From Burkholderia sp. 8Y (GTDB lineage: Bacteria > Pseudomonadota > Gammaproteobacteria > Burkholderiales > Burkholderiaceae), in the NCBI RefSeq assembly GCF_902506145.1, contig NZ_LR733520.1:1843476-1907475 (forward strand): a stretch of DNA of 64,000 nucleotides. The letters are read 5' to 3'. The notes beneath the pieces were generated by a model, which saw only the letters and a list, made by a program, of their open reading frames with translations, was not told where the DNA came from and ran no database searches. A program made the translations under genes and the position numbers. This document shows, one piece after another, positions 35,897 to 45,418 of this stretch (position 1 is the first letter of the stretch; the number at the start of each line of letters is the position of its first letter).

Positions 35897-36952
35897 TCAG
35901 CGCGCGGCGCAGAGCGCGCGCACTTCGTCGGTAAAACGCTCGACGGTTTCCTGCTGCGTGTCCCACGCGCACATCAGCCGGCAGCCGCCCGAGCCGATGA
36001 ACTGATAGAAGCGCCAGCCCTTCGCGCGCAATGCCGCCGACACAGACGCGGGCAATTCCGCGAACACCGCGTTCGCTTCGGGCTTGAACAGCACGTTGAC
36101 GCCGGAAATATCCGCGAGGCGCTCGGCCATGAGTTGCGCCATTGCGTTCGAATGGCGGGCGTTGCGCAGCCAGACGTCGTCATTGAGCAGGCCGAGCCAC
36201 GGCGCGGAAATGAAGCGCATCTTCGATGCAAGCTGCCCCGCCTGCTTCAGCCGATAGGCGAAATCCGTGGCGAGCGCCTTGTCGAAGAACACGACCGCCT
36301 CGCCGACCGGCAGGCCGTTCTTGGTGCCGCCGAAGCACAGCACGTCGACGCCCGCGCGCCACGTGATCTCCGACGGATGCACGTTCAGCGTCGCGACGGC
36401 ATTCGCGAAACGCGCGCCGTCCATATGCACCTTCAGATGCCGGCGCTTCGCGATGGCCGCGATGGCGCGCACTTCCTCGACCGTGTACACCGTGCCGACT
36501 TCCGTCGCCTGCGTGAGCGCGACCACCTTCGGCTTCGGATAATGGATGTCGGCGCGCTTCGTGACGAGTTCCTCGATGGCGTCGGGCGTGAGCTTGCCGT
36601 TCTCGCCCTTCGCCGTGAGCAGTTTCGAGCCGCCGGAGAAGAATTCGGGGCCGCCGCATTCGTCGGTTTCGATGTGCGCGAGTTCGTGGCAAATGACCGA
36701 GTGATACGACTGACAAAGCGACGCCAGCGCAAGCGAATTGGCCGCCGTCCCGTTGAAGACGAAGAAGACTTCGCAGTCGGTCTGGAACAGTTCGCGGATG
36801 CGGTCGCAGACGCGTGCCGTCCACGAATCGTCGCCATATGCGGGCTCGTGGCCGCTCGTGTTGGCCTCGACGAGCGCGGCGAGCGCCTCGGGGCAGATGC
36901 CGGCGTAGTTGTCGGAGGCGAAATGCTGGGTGAATGGCGTGGGCGCTGTCAT
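35897..36952 (-). CDS. Low-specificity threonine aldolase
   Basis: A 351-residue PLP enzyme of the aspartate aminotransferase fold (beta-eliminating lyase family) that cleaves L-threonine or allo-threonine to glycine and acetaldehyde. The N-terminal FASDNYAGICPEALAALVEAN and YGDDSWTARV are typical. The PLP-Lys lies in CFGGTKNGLPVGEAVV, the aspartate in VHMDGARFANAVATL. Length is normal. It stands alone between the ADH operon and a small exported protein gene. Confidence 0.9.
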   Translation of the reverse strand: MTAPTPFTQHFASDNYAGICPEALAALVEANTSGHEPAYGDDSWTARVCDRIRELFQTDCEVFFVFNGTAANSLALASLCQSYHSVICHELAHIETDECGGPEFFSGGSKLLTAKGENGKLTPDAIEELVTKRADIHYPKPKVVALTQATEVGTVYTVEEVRAIAAIAKRRHLKVHMDGARFANAVATLNVHPSEITWRAGVDVLCFGGTKNGLPVGEAVVFFDKALATDFAYRLKQAGQLASKMRFISAPWLGLLNDDVWLRNARHSNAMAQLMAERLADISGVNVLFKPEANAVFAELPASVSAALRAKGWRFYQFIGSGGCRLMCAWDTQQETVERFTDEVRALCAAR

Positions 36953-37136
36953 GGGATCGCTGAGATGGCTCGTGGCTATGCCCGGACGATGTGCGGACGA
37001 TGTGCGGCTGTGCGTCGTACGTCCGCGCCGGAATGCCGGCCATTTTAGCGGTTCGGTCGCGCGAGGCGTCACGCCATGCTGCTGTGCTCGCGCGAGCGGA
37101 GAACGCGAGCGGCCGGAGCCGCCCGCGTTTAACGGC

Positions 37137-37373
37137 TTACTTGCCGCTCGGCGCGCTCGCCGCGGCAGCCTGTTGCGCTTTCTTGTCCTTCTTGTTGGCT
37201 TCGTGATGGCCGATCGCGCAGCCGCCGACCGCGCCCGCCGTGCCATGCTTGCCCGCCACGTGCCCCGCGACGCCGCCGACGGCCGCGCCTTCCATACAGC
37301 CCTTCGCCTGTGCCGCCCCCGCCGAAGCGATCATCGCGGTGGCGAGCAAAACGGATGCGAATGTGCGATTCAT
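37137..37373 (-). CDS. Small exported glycine-zipper protein
   Basis: A 78-residue protein with a signal peptide (NRTFASVLLATAMIASAGAAQA, cut near residue 23). The mature part has the Gly-zipper repeat GAAVGGVAGHVAGKHGTAGAVGGC and ends in a Lys/Ala-rich tail. Gly-zippers insert into or line up on the envelope. Function is unknown. The AAGGGAGATGAACC stretch before the ATG gives the ribosome binding site. It resembles the lipoprotein gene at 41630 in its Gly-zipper. Confidence 0.8.
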   Translation of the reverse strand: MNRTFASVLLATAMIASAGAAQAKGCMEGAAVGGVAGHVAGKHGTAGAVGGCAIGHHEANKKDKKAQQAAAASAPSGK

Positions 37374-37447
37374 GGTTCATCTCCCTTTGTGGTTGAGTGA
37401 ACCGCCGTTGCACGCGCTATGCCTGACAGCTTGTAATGGTGAATGAA

Positions 37448-37482
37448 AGCGGCCCGATTGGCATTTCGCCAATCGGGCCGCT
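37448..37482. terminator. Terminator-like hairpin downstream of alaS
   Basis: A perfect 15-bp stem (AGCGGCCCGATTGGC with GCCAATCGGGCCGCT) around ATTTC. It lies 25 bp after the alaS stop. The T tract on the minus strand is weak (TTTCATTC). Confidence 0.8.
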
Positions 37483-37507
37483 CGGAACTGCAGTTACGTC
37501 AGCGCGT

Positions 37508-40132
37508 TTAAAGCTGTTGCTGCACCCAGCCCGTCACGCCTGCGAGCGCGGCCGGCAGCTTGGCAGGCTCGGTGCCGCCCGCCTGCGCCATGTCGGGACG
37601 CCCGCCGCCCTTGCCGCCGACTTGCTGCGCGACGAAGTTGACGAGTTCGCCCGCTTTCACCTTTTTCGATGCATCCGGCGTCACGCCCGCGATCAGGCTG
37701 ACCTTGCCGCCATCGACCGAGGCGAGCACGATCGCCGCGCTCTTCAGCTTGTCCTTCAGCTTGTCGACGGTTTCGCGCAGCGTCTTCACGTCCGCGCCTT
37801 CGAGTTCGGCGGCGAGCACGTGCACGCCGGAAACGTCGACGGCTTGCGAGACGAGTTCGTCGCCCTGGCTCGATGCGAGCTTCGACTTGAGCGCGCCCAG
37901 TTCCTTTTCCAGCGCCTTGACGTGCTCCTGAACCTGCGCGATGCGCTGCGTCAGTTCCGAGGGCTGCGCCTTCAGCACGTTCGCCGCCGCGTTGATGCGC
38001 GCGTCCAGTTCCTGCACGTAGCGCACGGCGTTGTCGCCGGTGATCGCCTCGACGCGGCGAATGCCCGCCGCCACGCCGCCTTCCATCACGATCTTGAAGA
38101 AGCCGATGTCGCCCGTGCGCTGCACGTGCGTGCCGCCGCACAGCTCGCGCGAGAAGCCGAGGTCGAGCACGCGCACGGTGTCGCCGTATTTCTCGCCGAA
38201 GAGCGCCATCGCGCCGCCCTTCACCGCTTCGTCGTACGGCATGACGCGCACGACGCCCGGCGCGTTCGCCACAATCTCCGCGTTCACGATTTCTTCGACG
38301 CGGCGGATTTGTTCGTCCGTCATCGGCGCATTATGCGCGAAGTCGAAGCGCGTCTTGTCGGCATCGACGAGCGAGCCTTTCTGCTGCACGTGGCCGCCGA
38401 GCACTTCGCGCAGCGCCTTATGCATCAAATGCGTGGCCGAGTGATTGCGCGCGGTGCGGGCGCGGCGGATCGCGTCGATCTGCGCCTTCACCACGTCACC
38501 GACCTTCAGCGTGCCTTGCGCGACCGTGCCGTGATGACCGACGACATCGGCCTGGACTTTGAGCGTGTCCGCCACTTCGAAGCGCGTCGCCGCGTTCACG
38601 AGCACCCCCTGATCGCCGACCTGACCGCCCGATTCGGCGTAGAACGGCGTGTGATCGAGCACGACGACCGCTTGTTGTCCCGCCTCTGCCTGCTGAACCG
38701 ACGCGCCTTCCACGTACAGCGCGACGATCTTCGCGTCGTCGAAAATCTCCTTCTCGTAGCCGTGGAACGTGGTCTTCGCGCCCGAGTATTCGAGGCCCTG
38801 CGCGAGCTTGAACTTGCCGGCCGCGCGCGCCTGATCGCGCTGGCGGGCCATCGCGTCGTCGAACGCGGGTTCGTCGACCGTCACGCCGCGCTCGCGGCAG
38901 ACGTCGGCCGTCAGGTCCAGCGGAAAGCCGTAGGTGTCGTGCAGCTTGAACGCGAGTTCGCCGTCCAGTTGCTTGATGCCCTTCTTTTCCAGCTCCGCGA
39001 GTTCGCCTTCGAGAATCGACATGCCGTGCTCGATTGTCTCGAAGAAACGCTCTTCTTCCTGACGCAGCACGTCGGTGACGCGCTGCTGCGCGTCTTTCAG
39101 TTCCGGGTACGCCGCGCCCATTTCCGCGACGAGATCCGGCACGAGCTTGTGGAAGAACGCGCTCTTCTTGCCGAGCTTGTAGCCGTGACGGATCGCGCGG
39201 CGCACGATGCGGCGCAGCACGTAGCCGCGGCCTTCGTTGCCGGGAATCACGCCATCGACGATCAGGAACGAGCACGCGCGGATGTGGTCGGCGATGACCT
39301 TCAGCGAGTTGTTTTCCAGATCGGCGGTGTTCGTTTCGCGGCCAGCGGCCTGGATGAGCGTCTGAAACAGGTCGATTTCGTAGTTGCTATGCACGTGCTG
39401 GAGCACGGCGGCAAGACGTTCCAGGCCCATGCCCGTGTCCACGCACTGCTTCGGCAGCGGCGTCATGTTGCCCTGCGCGTCGCGGTTGAACTGCATGAAC
39501 ACGAGGTTCCAGATCTCGATGAAGCGGTCGCCGTCTTCTTCGGGCGACCCCGGCGGGCCGCCCCAGATTTCCGGGCCGTGGTCGTAAAACACTTCGGAGC
39601 ACGGACCGCACGGGCCGGTATCGGCCATCTGCCAGAAGTTGTCGGAGGCGTAGCGCGCGCCCTTGTTGTCGCCGATGCGGATGATGCGCTCGACCGGCAC
39701 GCCGATTTCCTTCGCCCAGATGTCGTAGGCTTCGTCGTCTTCCTGATAGACGGTGACGGTGAGCTTGTCCGCCGGAAGCTGATAGACCTTGGTCAGCAGT
39801 TCCCAGCAATAGTGGATGGCGTCGCGCTTGAAGTAATCGCCGAACGAGAAGTTGCCGAGCATCTCGAAGAACGTGTGATGCCGCGCGGTATAGCCGACGT
39901 TTTCGAGGTCGTTGTGCTTGCCGCCCGCGCGCACGCTGCGCTGCGCGGTGGTCGCCCGCGTGTACGGCCGCGATTCGGCGCCGAGGAACACGTCCTTGAA
40001 CTGGACCATGCCCGAGTTCGTGAAAAGCAGCGTCGGGTCGTTGCCGGGCACGAGGCTCGACGAGCGGACGATCGTGTGGCCCTTCGATTCGAAGAACTTC
40101 AGGAATTTCTCGCGTATTTCGGCGGCTTTCAT
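37508..40132 (-). CDS. alaS: Alanyl-tRNA synthetase
   Basis: An 874-residue class II aminoacyl-tRNA synthetase that charges tRNA-Ala. The N-terminus MKAAEIREKFLKFFESKGHTIV is conserved, the class II motif 1-2 region contains GKHNDLENVGYTARHHTFFEMLGNFSFGDYFK (core RHHTFFEMLGNFSFGDYF), and the editing domain has SATHLMHKALREVLG and CGGTHVQRTGDIGFF with the zinc His/Cys set. The C-terminal C-Ala region with GGKGGGRPDMAQAGG binds the tRNA elbow. The start at 40132 is given by alignment. It is divergent from the CoA-transferase gene. Confidence 0.97.
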   Translation of the reverse strand: MKAAEIREKFLKFFESKGHTIVRSSSLVPGNDPTLLFTNSGMVQFKDVFLGAESRPYTRATTAQRSVRAGGKHNDLENVGYTARHHTFFEMLGNFSFGDYFKRDAIHYCWELLTKVYQLPADKLTVTVYQEDDEAYDIWAKEIGVPVERIIRIGDNKGARYASDNFWQMADTGPCGPCSEVFYDHGPEIWGGPPGSPEEDGDRFIEIWNLVFMQFNRDAQGNMTPLPKQCVDTGMGLERLAAVLQHVHSNYEIDLFQTLIQAAGRETNTADLENNSLKVIADHIRACSFLIVDGVIPGNEGRGYVLRRIVRRAIRHGYKLGKKSAFFHKLVPDLVAEMGAAYPELKDAQQRVTDVLRQEEERFFETIEHGMSILEGELAELEKKGIKQLDGELAFKLHDTYGFPLDLTADVCRERGVTVDEPAFDDAMARQRDQARAAGKFKLAQGLEYSGAKTTFHGYEKEIFDDAKIVALYVEGASVQQAEAGQQAVVVLDHTPFYAESGGQVGDQGVLVNAATRFEVADTLKVQADVVGHHGTVAQGTLKVGDVVKAQIDAIRRARTARNHSATHLMHKALREVLGGHVQQKGSLVDADKTRFDFAHNAPMTDEQIRRVEEIVNAEIVANAPGVVRVMPYDEAVKGGAMALFGEKYGDTVRVLDLGFSRELCGGTHVQRTGDIGFFKIVMEGGVAAGIRRVEAITGDNAVRYVQELDARINAAANVLKAQPSELTQRIAQVQEHVKALEKELGALKSKLASSQGDELVSQAVDVSGVHVLAAELEGADVKTLRETVDKLKDKLKSAAIVLASVDGGKVSLIAGVTPDASKKVKAGELVNFVAQQVGGKGGGRPDMAQAGGTEPAKLPAALAGVTGWVQQQL

Positions 40133-40401
40133 GGCGTACGGGGCGCGTCTGCGTTCTGTGATGCGGTTTTTGGTATTGCCCGGCATGCCTTGCGACAAGG
40201 ACTTTCGGCCAGGCAGAGGTAATTTTTGATTATACGGGATTCGCCGCGCGGCCCCGCCTGATAACGGTTTGAGCGCGCCGTGCGCGCGGTGTCCCGCCGC
40301 CGTTCAGGTGCGCCCGGCTTTCCCGGTGGCGCGGTTTCATGCGACAGTCGCGAATACGGCAGCCGATCCACCGAATCATCCTTGAGCGAGCGATACATCG
40401 A

Positions 40402-41622
40402 ATGGGAGCCTTGAGCCATATCCGCGTACTCGATCTGACCCGCGTGCTGGCGGGCCCGTGGTGCGCGCAGACCCTGGCCGATCTCGGCGCGGACGTCATC
40501 AAGATCGAGCGGCCCGACACCGGTGACGACACGCGCCACTGGGGTCCACCCTATCTCAAGACGCCGGACGGCGCGGACACGCGCGAAGCCGCCTACTATC
40601 TGGCGGCGAATCGCAACAAGCGGTCCGTCACAGTGGATATCGCCACGAAAGAAGGCCAGCGCATCGTGCGCGAGCTGGCCGCGCAAAGCGATGTCGTGCT
40701 GGAGAACTACAAGGTCGGCCAGTTGAAGAAGTACGGGCTCGACTATGAATCGCTGAAGCAGGTGAAGCCGGACATCGTCTATTGCTCGGTGACGGGCTTC
40801 GGCCAGACGGGTCCGTATGCGCAGCGCGCGGGCTACGACTTCATCATTCAGGGCATCGGCGGGTTCATGAGCATCACCGGCGAGCGCGACGGCCAGCCGG
40901 GCGGCGGCCCGCAGAAAGCCGGCGTCGCGATCGCGGACCTGATGACCGGCATGTACGCGACCGTCGGCGTGCTGGCGGCGTTGAGCCATCGCGACAGAAC
41001 GGGCGAAGGCCAATACATCGACATGGCGCTGCTCGACGTGCAGGTCGCGATGCTCGCCAACATGAACACGAATTTTCTCGCGAGCGGCAAGCCGCCGGTG
41101 CGCTGGGGCAACGCGCATCCGAACATCGTGCCGTATCAGACGTTCCGGACGAGCGACGGCTGGGTCATCGTCGCGGTCGGCAACGACGGGCAGTTCCGCA
41201 AGTTCGTCGAAGCGGGCGGCCGCGCTGAACTGGCCGACGATGCGCGTTTCGCGACGAACCCCTCACGCGTGCGCAACCGCGATCTGCTCGTGCCGATGCT
41301 CGCGGAGATGGTGCGCGAGCGCGGCAAGCACGCGTGGCTCACGGCGCTCGAAGCGGCGGGCGTGCCCTGCGGCCCGATCAACGATCTGGCGGAAGTGTTC
41401 GAGGATCCGCAGGTCGTGGCGCGCCGGATGCAGATCGACTTGCCGCATCCTGAAGGCGGCGCGGTGAAGCTCGTCGCAAGCCCGATCAAGATGAGCGCGA
41501 CGCCGCCCGAAGCGCGCACGCATCCGCCGATGCTGGGCGAACACACCGCGAGCGTGCTGGCGGATGTGCTCGGCTATGACGACGAGGCAATCGCGCGGCT
41601 GCGCGCATCGAAGGCGATCTGA
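40402..41622 (+). CDS. CaiB/BaiF-family CoA-transferase
   Basis: A 406-residue class III CoA-transferase that moves CoA between acyl groups. The N-terminus GALSHIRVLDLTRVLAGPWC is highly conserved, and the catalytic Asp lies in GPYAQRAGYDFIIQGIGGFM. GDGWVIVAVGND-type sequence (SDGWVIVAVGNDGQF) and the C-terminal GVPCGPINDLAEVFEDPQV are typical. The acyl substrate cannot be determined; formyl-CoA or succinyl-CoA:carboxylate transfer is common in relatives. It is divergent from alaS with a 269-bp gap that holds both promoters. Confidence 0.9.
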   Translation: MGALSHIRVLDLTRVLAGPWCAQTLADLGADVIKIERPDTGDDTRHWGPPYLKTPDGADTREAAYYLAANRNKRSVTVDIATKEGQRIVRELAAQSDVVLENYKVGQLKKYGLDYESLKQVKPDIVYCSVTGFGQTGPYAQRAGYDFIIQGIGGFMSITGERDGQPGGGPQKAGVAIADLMTGMYATVGVLAALSHRDRTGEGQYIDMALLDVQVAMLANMNTNFLASGKPPVRWGNAHPNIVPYQTFRTSDGWVIVAVGNDGQFRKFVEAGGRAELADDARFATNPSRVRNRDLLVPMLAEMVRERGKHAWLTALEAAGVPCGPINDLAEVFEDPQVVARRMQIDLPHPEGGAVKLVASPIKMSATPPEARTHPPMLGEHTASVLADVLGYDDEAIARLRASKAI

Positions 41623-41629
41623 GCCGAAA

Positions 41630-41842
41630 TCAGCGCACGCCCGCGCCGATCAGCCCGCCCGCCGCCGCGCCCGCGACGGTGCCAAGCGGGCCGCCCGTGA
41701 GCACATAGCCCAGCGCGCCGCCGGCAGCCGCTCCGACGCCGGCGTGCGCCTGCTGGCGCGACATGCCCGAGCATGCGGCGAGGCTCGAAACGAGCGCGGC
41801 GGCCGCAGCGATCTTGATGGTCGTGGTAGCGATCTTCTTCAT
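41630..41842 (-). CDS. Small glycine-zipper lipoprotein (OsmB-like)
   Basis: A 70-residue lipoprotein. The signal peptide ends in the lipobox LAAC (Cys at residue 24) and the mature part is a Gly-zipper, GVGAAAGGALGYVLTGGPLG followed by TVAGAAAGGLIG. Such proteins sit in the outer membrane and respond to osmotic stress in the case of OsmB. Its stop lies 8 bp from the stop of the convergent CoA-transferase gene. Confidence 0.85.
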   Translation of the reverse strand: MKKIATTTIKIAAAAALVSSLAACSGMSRQQAHAGVGAAAGGALGYVLTGGPLGTVAGAAAGGLIGAGVR

Positions 41843-42160
41843 GGCTGGCTTCCTTCTTCTGCTTGTGTTGTCGTTGTGATGTCTTGTTTGTCGTTGCTTC
41901 GCCGGGCCGAAACCCGAGCGCCGAGCCGATCATAAAATCTGCCCGATGCGGCTCACAAGCCGATTTACGTCCCGTTACGGTCGTTACGAAGCGTCTCGCG
42001 GCGGCACCGCCGGCCGCGAGGCGCAACCGGCCTGCCCGCGCCGGTTGCGTAAGGTAGAATCGACCCGATATCAAGCCATGATTCGAACCCGTTTCCGAGC
42101 CGCGCGGAACGGTTGCCGAACCGATCACACGCGAGCGCATCCGTTGGCACTCTTTTTCGC
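41843..42160. other. Divergent promoter region between the lipoprotein and glnS
   Basis: 318 bp without a gene that I can support. It holds the promoters of both flanking genes. The AT-rich stretch CATAAAATCTG near 41931 is the best -10-like segment, but I cannot define boxes. A GC-rich palindromic block lies at about 42000-42045. Confidence 0.4.
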
Positions 42161-43870
42161 ATGAACACCGATCGCAACGACGCCCCGGCGCCATCCAATT
42201 TCATTCGCAACATCATCGAAGACGACAACCGCTCGGGCAAATGGGCGCAGCGTGTCGAGACGCGCTTTCCGCCCGAGCCGAACGGCTATCTGCACATCGG
42301 CCATGCGAAGAGCATCTGCGTGAACTTCGGTCTCGCCGCGGATTACGGCGGCGTGTGCCATCTGCGTTTCGACGACACCAATCCCGAGAAGGAAAGCGTC
42401 GAGTACGTCGACTCCATCATCGACGCCGTGAAGTGGCTCGGCTATGACTGGAACAAGGACGGCCGCGAGCACAAGTACTTCGCGAGCGACTATTACGACA
42501 AGCTCTACGAGTTCGCCGAAATGCTGATCGCGAAGGGTCAGGCGTACGTCGACAGCCAGAGCGCGGAAGAAATGCGCGCGACGCGCGGTTCGGCCACGGA
42601 AGCGGGCATCAACTCGCCGTATCGCGACCGCACGCCCGAAGAGAACCTGGACCTCTTCCGCCGCATGAAGGCCGGTGAGTTCAAGGAAGGCGAGCACGTG
42701 CTGCGCGCGAAGATCGACATGGGCTCGCCCAACTTCAACATGCGCGACCCGGTCATCTATCGCATCCGTTTCGCGCACCATTACCGTACCGGCGACACCT
42801 GGTGCATCTACCCGATGTACGACTACGCGCATTGCGTGTCGGACGCGCTCGAGAACATCACGCATTCGCTGTGTACGCTCGAATTCGAGGATCATCGTCC
42901 GCTGTACGACTGGTTTCTCGCGCAGCTCGCGAATGACGGCGTGTTCAAGCGTCCGCTGCCGCAGCAGATCGAGTTCTCGCGCCTGAACCTCACGTATGCG
43001 ATCACCAGCAAGCGCAAGCTCCTGCAACTCGTGCAAGAGAATCACGTCGATGGCTGGGACGATCCGCGCATGCCGACCATCGTCGGCGTGCGGCGTCGCG
43101 GCTTCACGCCTGAAAGCATCCGCCTGATGGTGGAGCGCGTCGGCGTGACGAAGGTGGATTCGTGGATCGACATGAGCATTCTCGAAGGCGCGCTGCGCGA
43201 CGATCTGGACGAGAAAGCGCCGCGCGCCATCGCCGTGCTGGATCCGCTGAAGCTCGTCATCGACAACTATCCGGACGACCAGACGGACGAGTGCAGCGCG
43301 CCGGTGCATCCGCATCATGCGGACCGTGGCGCGCGCTCGTTTCCGTTCTCGCGCGAACTGTGGATCGAGCGCGAGGACTTTCAGGAGACGCCGCCGAAGG
43401 GCTATTTCCGCCTGTTCCCCGGCAACAAGGTGCGGCTCAAGTACGGCTTCGTCGTGGAATGCACGGGCGCAGACAAGGACGAAAACGGCAACGTGACCGC
43501 CGTCCACTGCAACTACTTCCCCGACAGCAAGTCGGGCACGGAAGGCGCGAACGCGTATAAGGTGAAGGGCACGATCCATTGGGTCAGCGCGGCCACGGCC
43601 TACCCCGCCGAAGTCCGCATCTACGACCGGCTTTTCAAGGAGCCGCAACCCGGCGCGGGCGGCGCGGAGTTTCTGGACGCGCTGAACCCGGATTCGAAGC
43701 GCGTCGTCAACGCGTATCTGGAGCCGAGCGCACGCGAAGCCATGCCCGAAGACCGCTTCCAGTTCGAGCGGCACGGCTACTTCGTCGCGGATCGCGTCGA
43801 TTCGCAGCCGGGCAAGCCGGTGTTCAACCGGATCGTCAGCTTGCGCGACAGCTGGGGCAAGCCGGCGTGA
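42161..43870 (+). CDS. glnS: Glutaminyl-tRNA synthetase
   Basis: A 569-residue class I aminoacyl-tRNA synthetase. The HIGH motif appears in FPPEPNGYLHIGHAKSICVN, the second signature in YAITSKRKLLQL (the GlnRS variant of KMSKS). The C-terminal anticodon-binding barrels contain PKGYFRLFPGNKVRLKYG. The pair RFDDTNPEKE and YRIRFAHH are also diagnostic. Most beta-proteobacteria have GlnRS, so this fits the taxon. The start MNTDRNDAPAPSNFIRNIIEDD is set by alignment. Confidence 0.97.
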   Translation: MNTDRNDAPAPSNFIRNIIEDDNRSGKWAQRVETRFPPEPNGYLHIGHAKSICVNFGLAADYGGVCHLRFDDTNPEKESVEYVDSIIDAVKWLGYDWNKDGREHKYFASDYYDKLYEFAEMLIAKGQAYVDSQSAEEMRATRGSATEAGINSPYRDRTPEENLDLFRRMKAGEFKEGEHVLRAKIDMGSPNFNMRDPVIYRIRFAHHYRTGDTWCIYPMYDYAHCVSDALENITHSLCTLEFEDHRPLYDWFLAQLANDGVFKRPLPQQIEFSRLNLTYAITSKRKLLQLVQENHVDGWDDPRMPTIVGVRRRGFTPESIRLMVERVGVTKVDSWIDMSILEGALRDDLDEKAPRAIAVLDPLKLVIDNYPDDQTDECSAPVHPHHADRGARSFPFSRELWIEREDFQETPPKGYFRLFPGNKVRLKYGFVVECTGADKDENGNVTAVHCNYFPDSKSGTEGANAYKVKGTIHWVSAATAYPAEVRIYDRLFKEPQPGAGGAEFLDALNPDSKRVVNAYLEPSAREAMPEDRFQFERHGYFVADRVDSQPGKPVFNRIVSLRDSWGKPA

Positions 43871-43964
43871 TCGCCGGAACTCGGGCGCCGCGCGAACGTG
43901 TGGCGCCCGAAACGTCAGCAGCACTCGACACGTCATGAAAACCGCCGCTCGGAACGAGGACACC

Positions 43965-44924
43965 ATGAAGCAGCCGCAATGGCCCGCAGTTCGCATCGCG
44001 TGCGCGATGGCGGTGGCGCTGGCCCTCGCGTGCCCGGTCGCGCGTGCCGCGAACGCGACGGACATCGCTTCCGCGCAGCCCGCCGTCGATCAGATGCCGC
44101 CGTCCGCGACGCTGCGCAAGATCGCGGAAAACGGCGCGATCGTGCTGGGCACGCGCGAGTCGTCGGTTCCGTTTTCGTACATGGTGCGCCAGCAGCCGAC
44201 CGGCTATTCCTATGCGATCGCGCTGAAGGTCGTCGACGAAGTGAAGCGGCGGCTCTACATGCCGAATCTCGCGGTCAAGAACGTGGCGGTCACGTCCGCG
44301 AACCGCATCTCTTACGTGGTCAACAATCAGGTCGATCTGGAGTGCGGCTCGACCGCGCACATCGCCGAGCGCGATCCGCTCGTCGCGTTCTCCAACAGCA
44401 TCTTCCGGTATGGCATCCACATGGCCGTCAAGCGAAAGTCGGGCATTCGCGATTACGCGGATCTCGCCGGCAAGACCGTCGCGACGACGGCGGGCACGTC
44501 CGACGAGCGCATCCTTCGGCAGATGACGATGGACCGCAAGCTGAACATGCGCATCATCAGCGCGCGCGATCACGCCGAAGGCTTCGCCGCGCTCAAGAAC
44601 GACCGCGCGGTCGCGTTCGTGATGGATGATCCGCTGCTCTACGGGCAAATCGCCGAGCAAGGCGCGGCGCGCGGCGAATACATGGTGACGGGCAGTTCGC
44701 TCGCGAACGAGACCTACGGCTGCATGATGCGCAGAGGCGATCCGGTGTTCAAGCGCATGGTGGACGACGTGATCGCGAACATGCAGCGCAGCGGCGAAGC
44801 GACGAAGCTCTACGAAGCCTGGTTCATGCAGCCGATTCCGCCGGACGGCATCAATCTGCAATTTCCGATGTCGCCGGAAATGAAGGCGCTCTTCGCACAC
44901 CCGAACGACCGCAGGGCCGACTGA
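43965..44924 (+). CDS. gltI: Amino-acid ABC transporter periplasmic binding protein (glutamate/aspartate type)
   Basis: A 319-residue extracellular solute-binding protein of family 3. The signal peptide covers about residues 1-28 (RIACAMAVALALACPVARA). The mature part has GAIVLGTRESSVPFSY, GYSYAIALKVVDEVKR, QVDLECGSTAHIAER and the AGKTVATTAGTSDERI hinge. It resembles GltI, the glutamate/aspartate-binding protein, more than other family 3 members. No gltJKL permease/ATPase genes follow, so it is an orphan binding protein. RBS GAGGA precedes the ATG at 43965. Confidence 0.85.
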   Translation: MKQPQWPAVRIACAMAVALALACPVARAANATDIASAQPAVDQMPPSATLRKIAENGAIVLGTRESSVPFSYMVRQQPTGYSYAIALKVVDEVKRRLYMPNLAVKNVAVTSANRISYVVNNQVDLECGSTAHIAERDPLVAFSNSIFRYGIHMAVKRKSGIRDYADLAGKTVATTAGTSDERILRQMTMDRKLNMRIISARDHAEGFAALKNDRAVAFVMDDPLLYGQIAEQGAARGEYMVTGSSLANETYGCMMRRGDPVFKRMVDDVIANMQRSGEATKLYEAWFMQPIPPDGINLQFPMSPEMKALFAHPNDRRAD

Positions 44925-44934
44925 GAGGCCGTGC

Positions 44935-45396
44935 TTAGTCGAGCGTTTCGTTCAGTTCGGCGAGCGAGAGCGTCGTCTGAAAGAGGCGCGCGAGGCTGCG
45001 ACTTGCGAAGCGGTCCACTTCCGCGGGGCTGACCCAGCGGTACGCATCCATCTCCGGGATCATGGTGCCGTCGCTGTAGCGCGGGAAATACGATTCGCAC
45101 ACGCATTTCGCGAGGTCGACTTCGTCGTCGCGCACGCGCACCGCGAAAAGGTGCAGATCCTTGTCGCGCCGATAGACGAAGCGGCCCAGATCCTTCAGAT
45201 GCGCAAGGCGCTCCTCCGACAGCACGATGCCCGTCTCCTCGACGAGCTCGCGCAAAGCCGCATCGCGCGGGTTCTCGTCAGGGTCCGCCTGGCCCTTGGG
45301 CACGTCCCAGTGCGCGGTTTCGGTCGCGTGGCAGAGCAGCACGTCGCCCTCTGCGTTCAGAATGACGACGCCGCACGAAACGGTGCGGCCGGTCAT
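44935..45396 (-). CDS. Nudix hydrolase
   Basis: A 153-residue Nudix hydrolase. The Nudix box is complete, GQADPDENPRDAALRELVEETGI, fitting GX5EX7REUXEEXGU (core pieces GQADPDE and RELVEETGI). Substrate probably a nucleoside diphosphate derivative, not predictable in detail. It is convergent with the preceding gltI-like gene; the gap between stops is 10 bp. Confidence 0.9.
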   Translation of the reverse strand: MTGRTVSCGVVILNAEGDVLLCHATETAHWDVPKGQADPDENPRDAALRELVEETGIVLSEERLAHLKDLGRFVYRRDKDLHLFAVRVRDDEVDLAKCVCESYFPRYSDGTMIPEMDAYRWVSPAEVDRFASRSLARLFQTTLSLAELNETLD

Positions 45397-45418
45397 CGCG
45401 CGTGTGCTCCGCTCGTGC

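Noticed and set aside
37436..40222. 928-codon open frame antisense to alaS
   Set aside because: Shadow of a GC-rich gene; no motif, while AlaRS motifs are complete on the minus strand.
40133..41118. Minus-strand open frame upstream of alaS and antisense to the CoA-transferase gene
   Set aside because: Continuation of the alaS antisense composition; CaiB motifs on the plus strand are clear.
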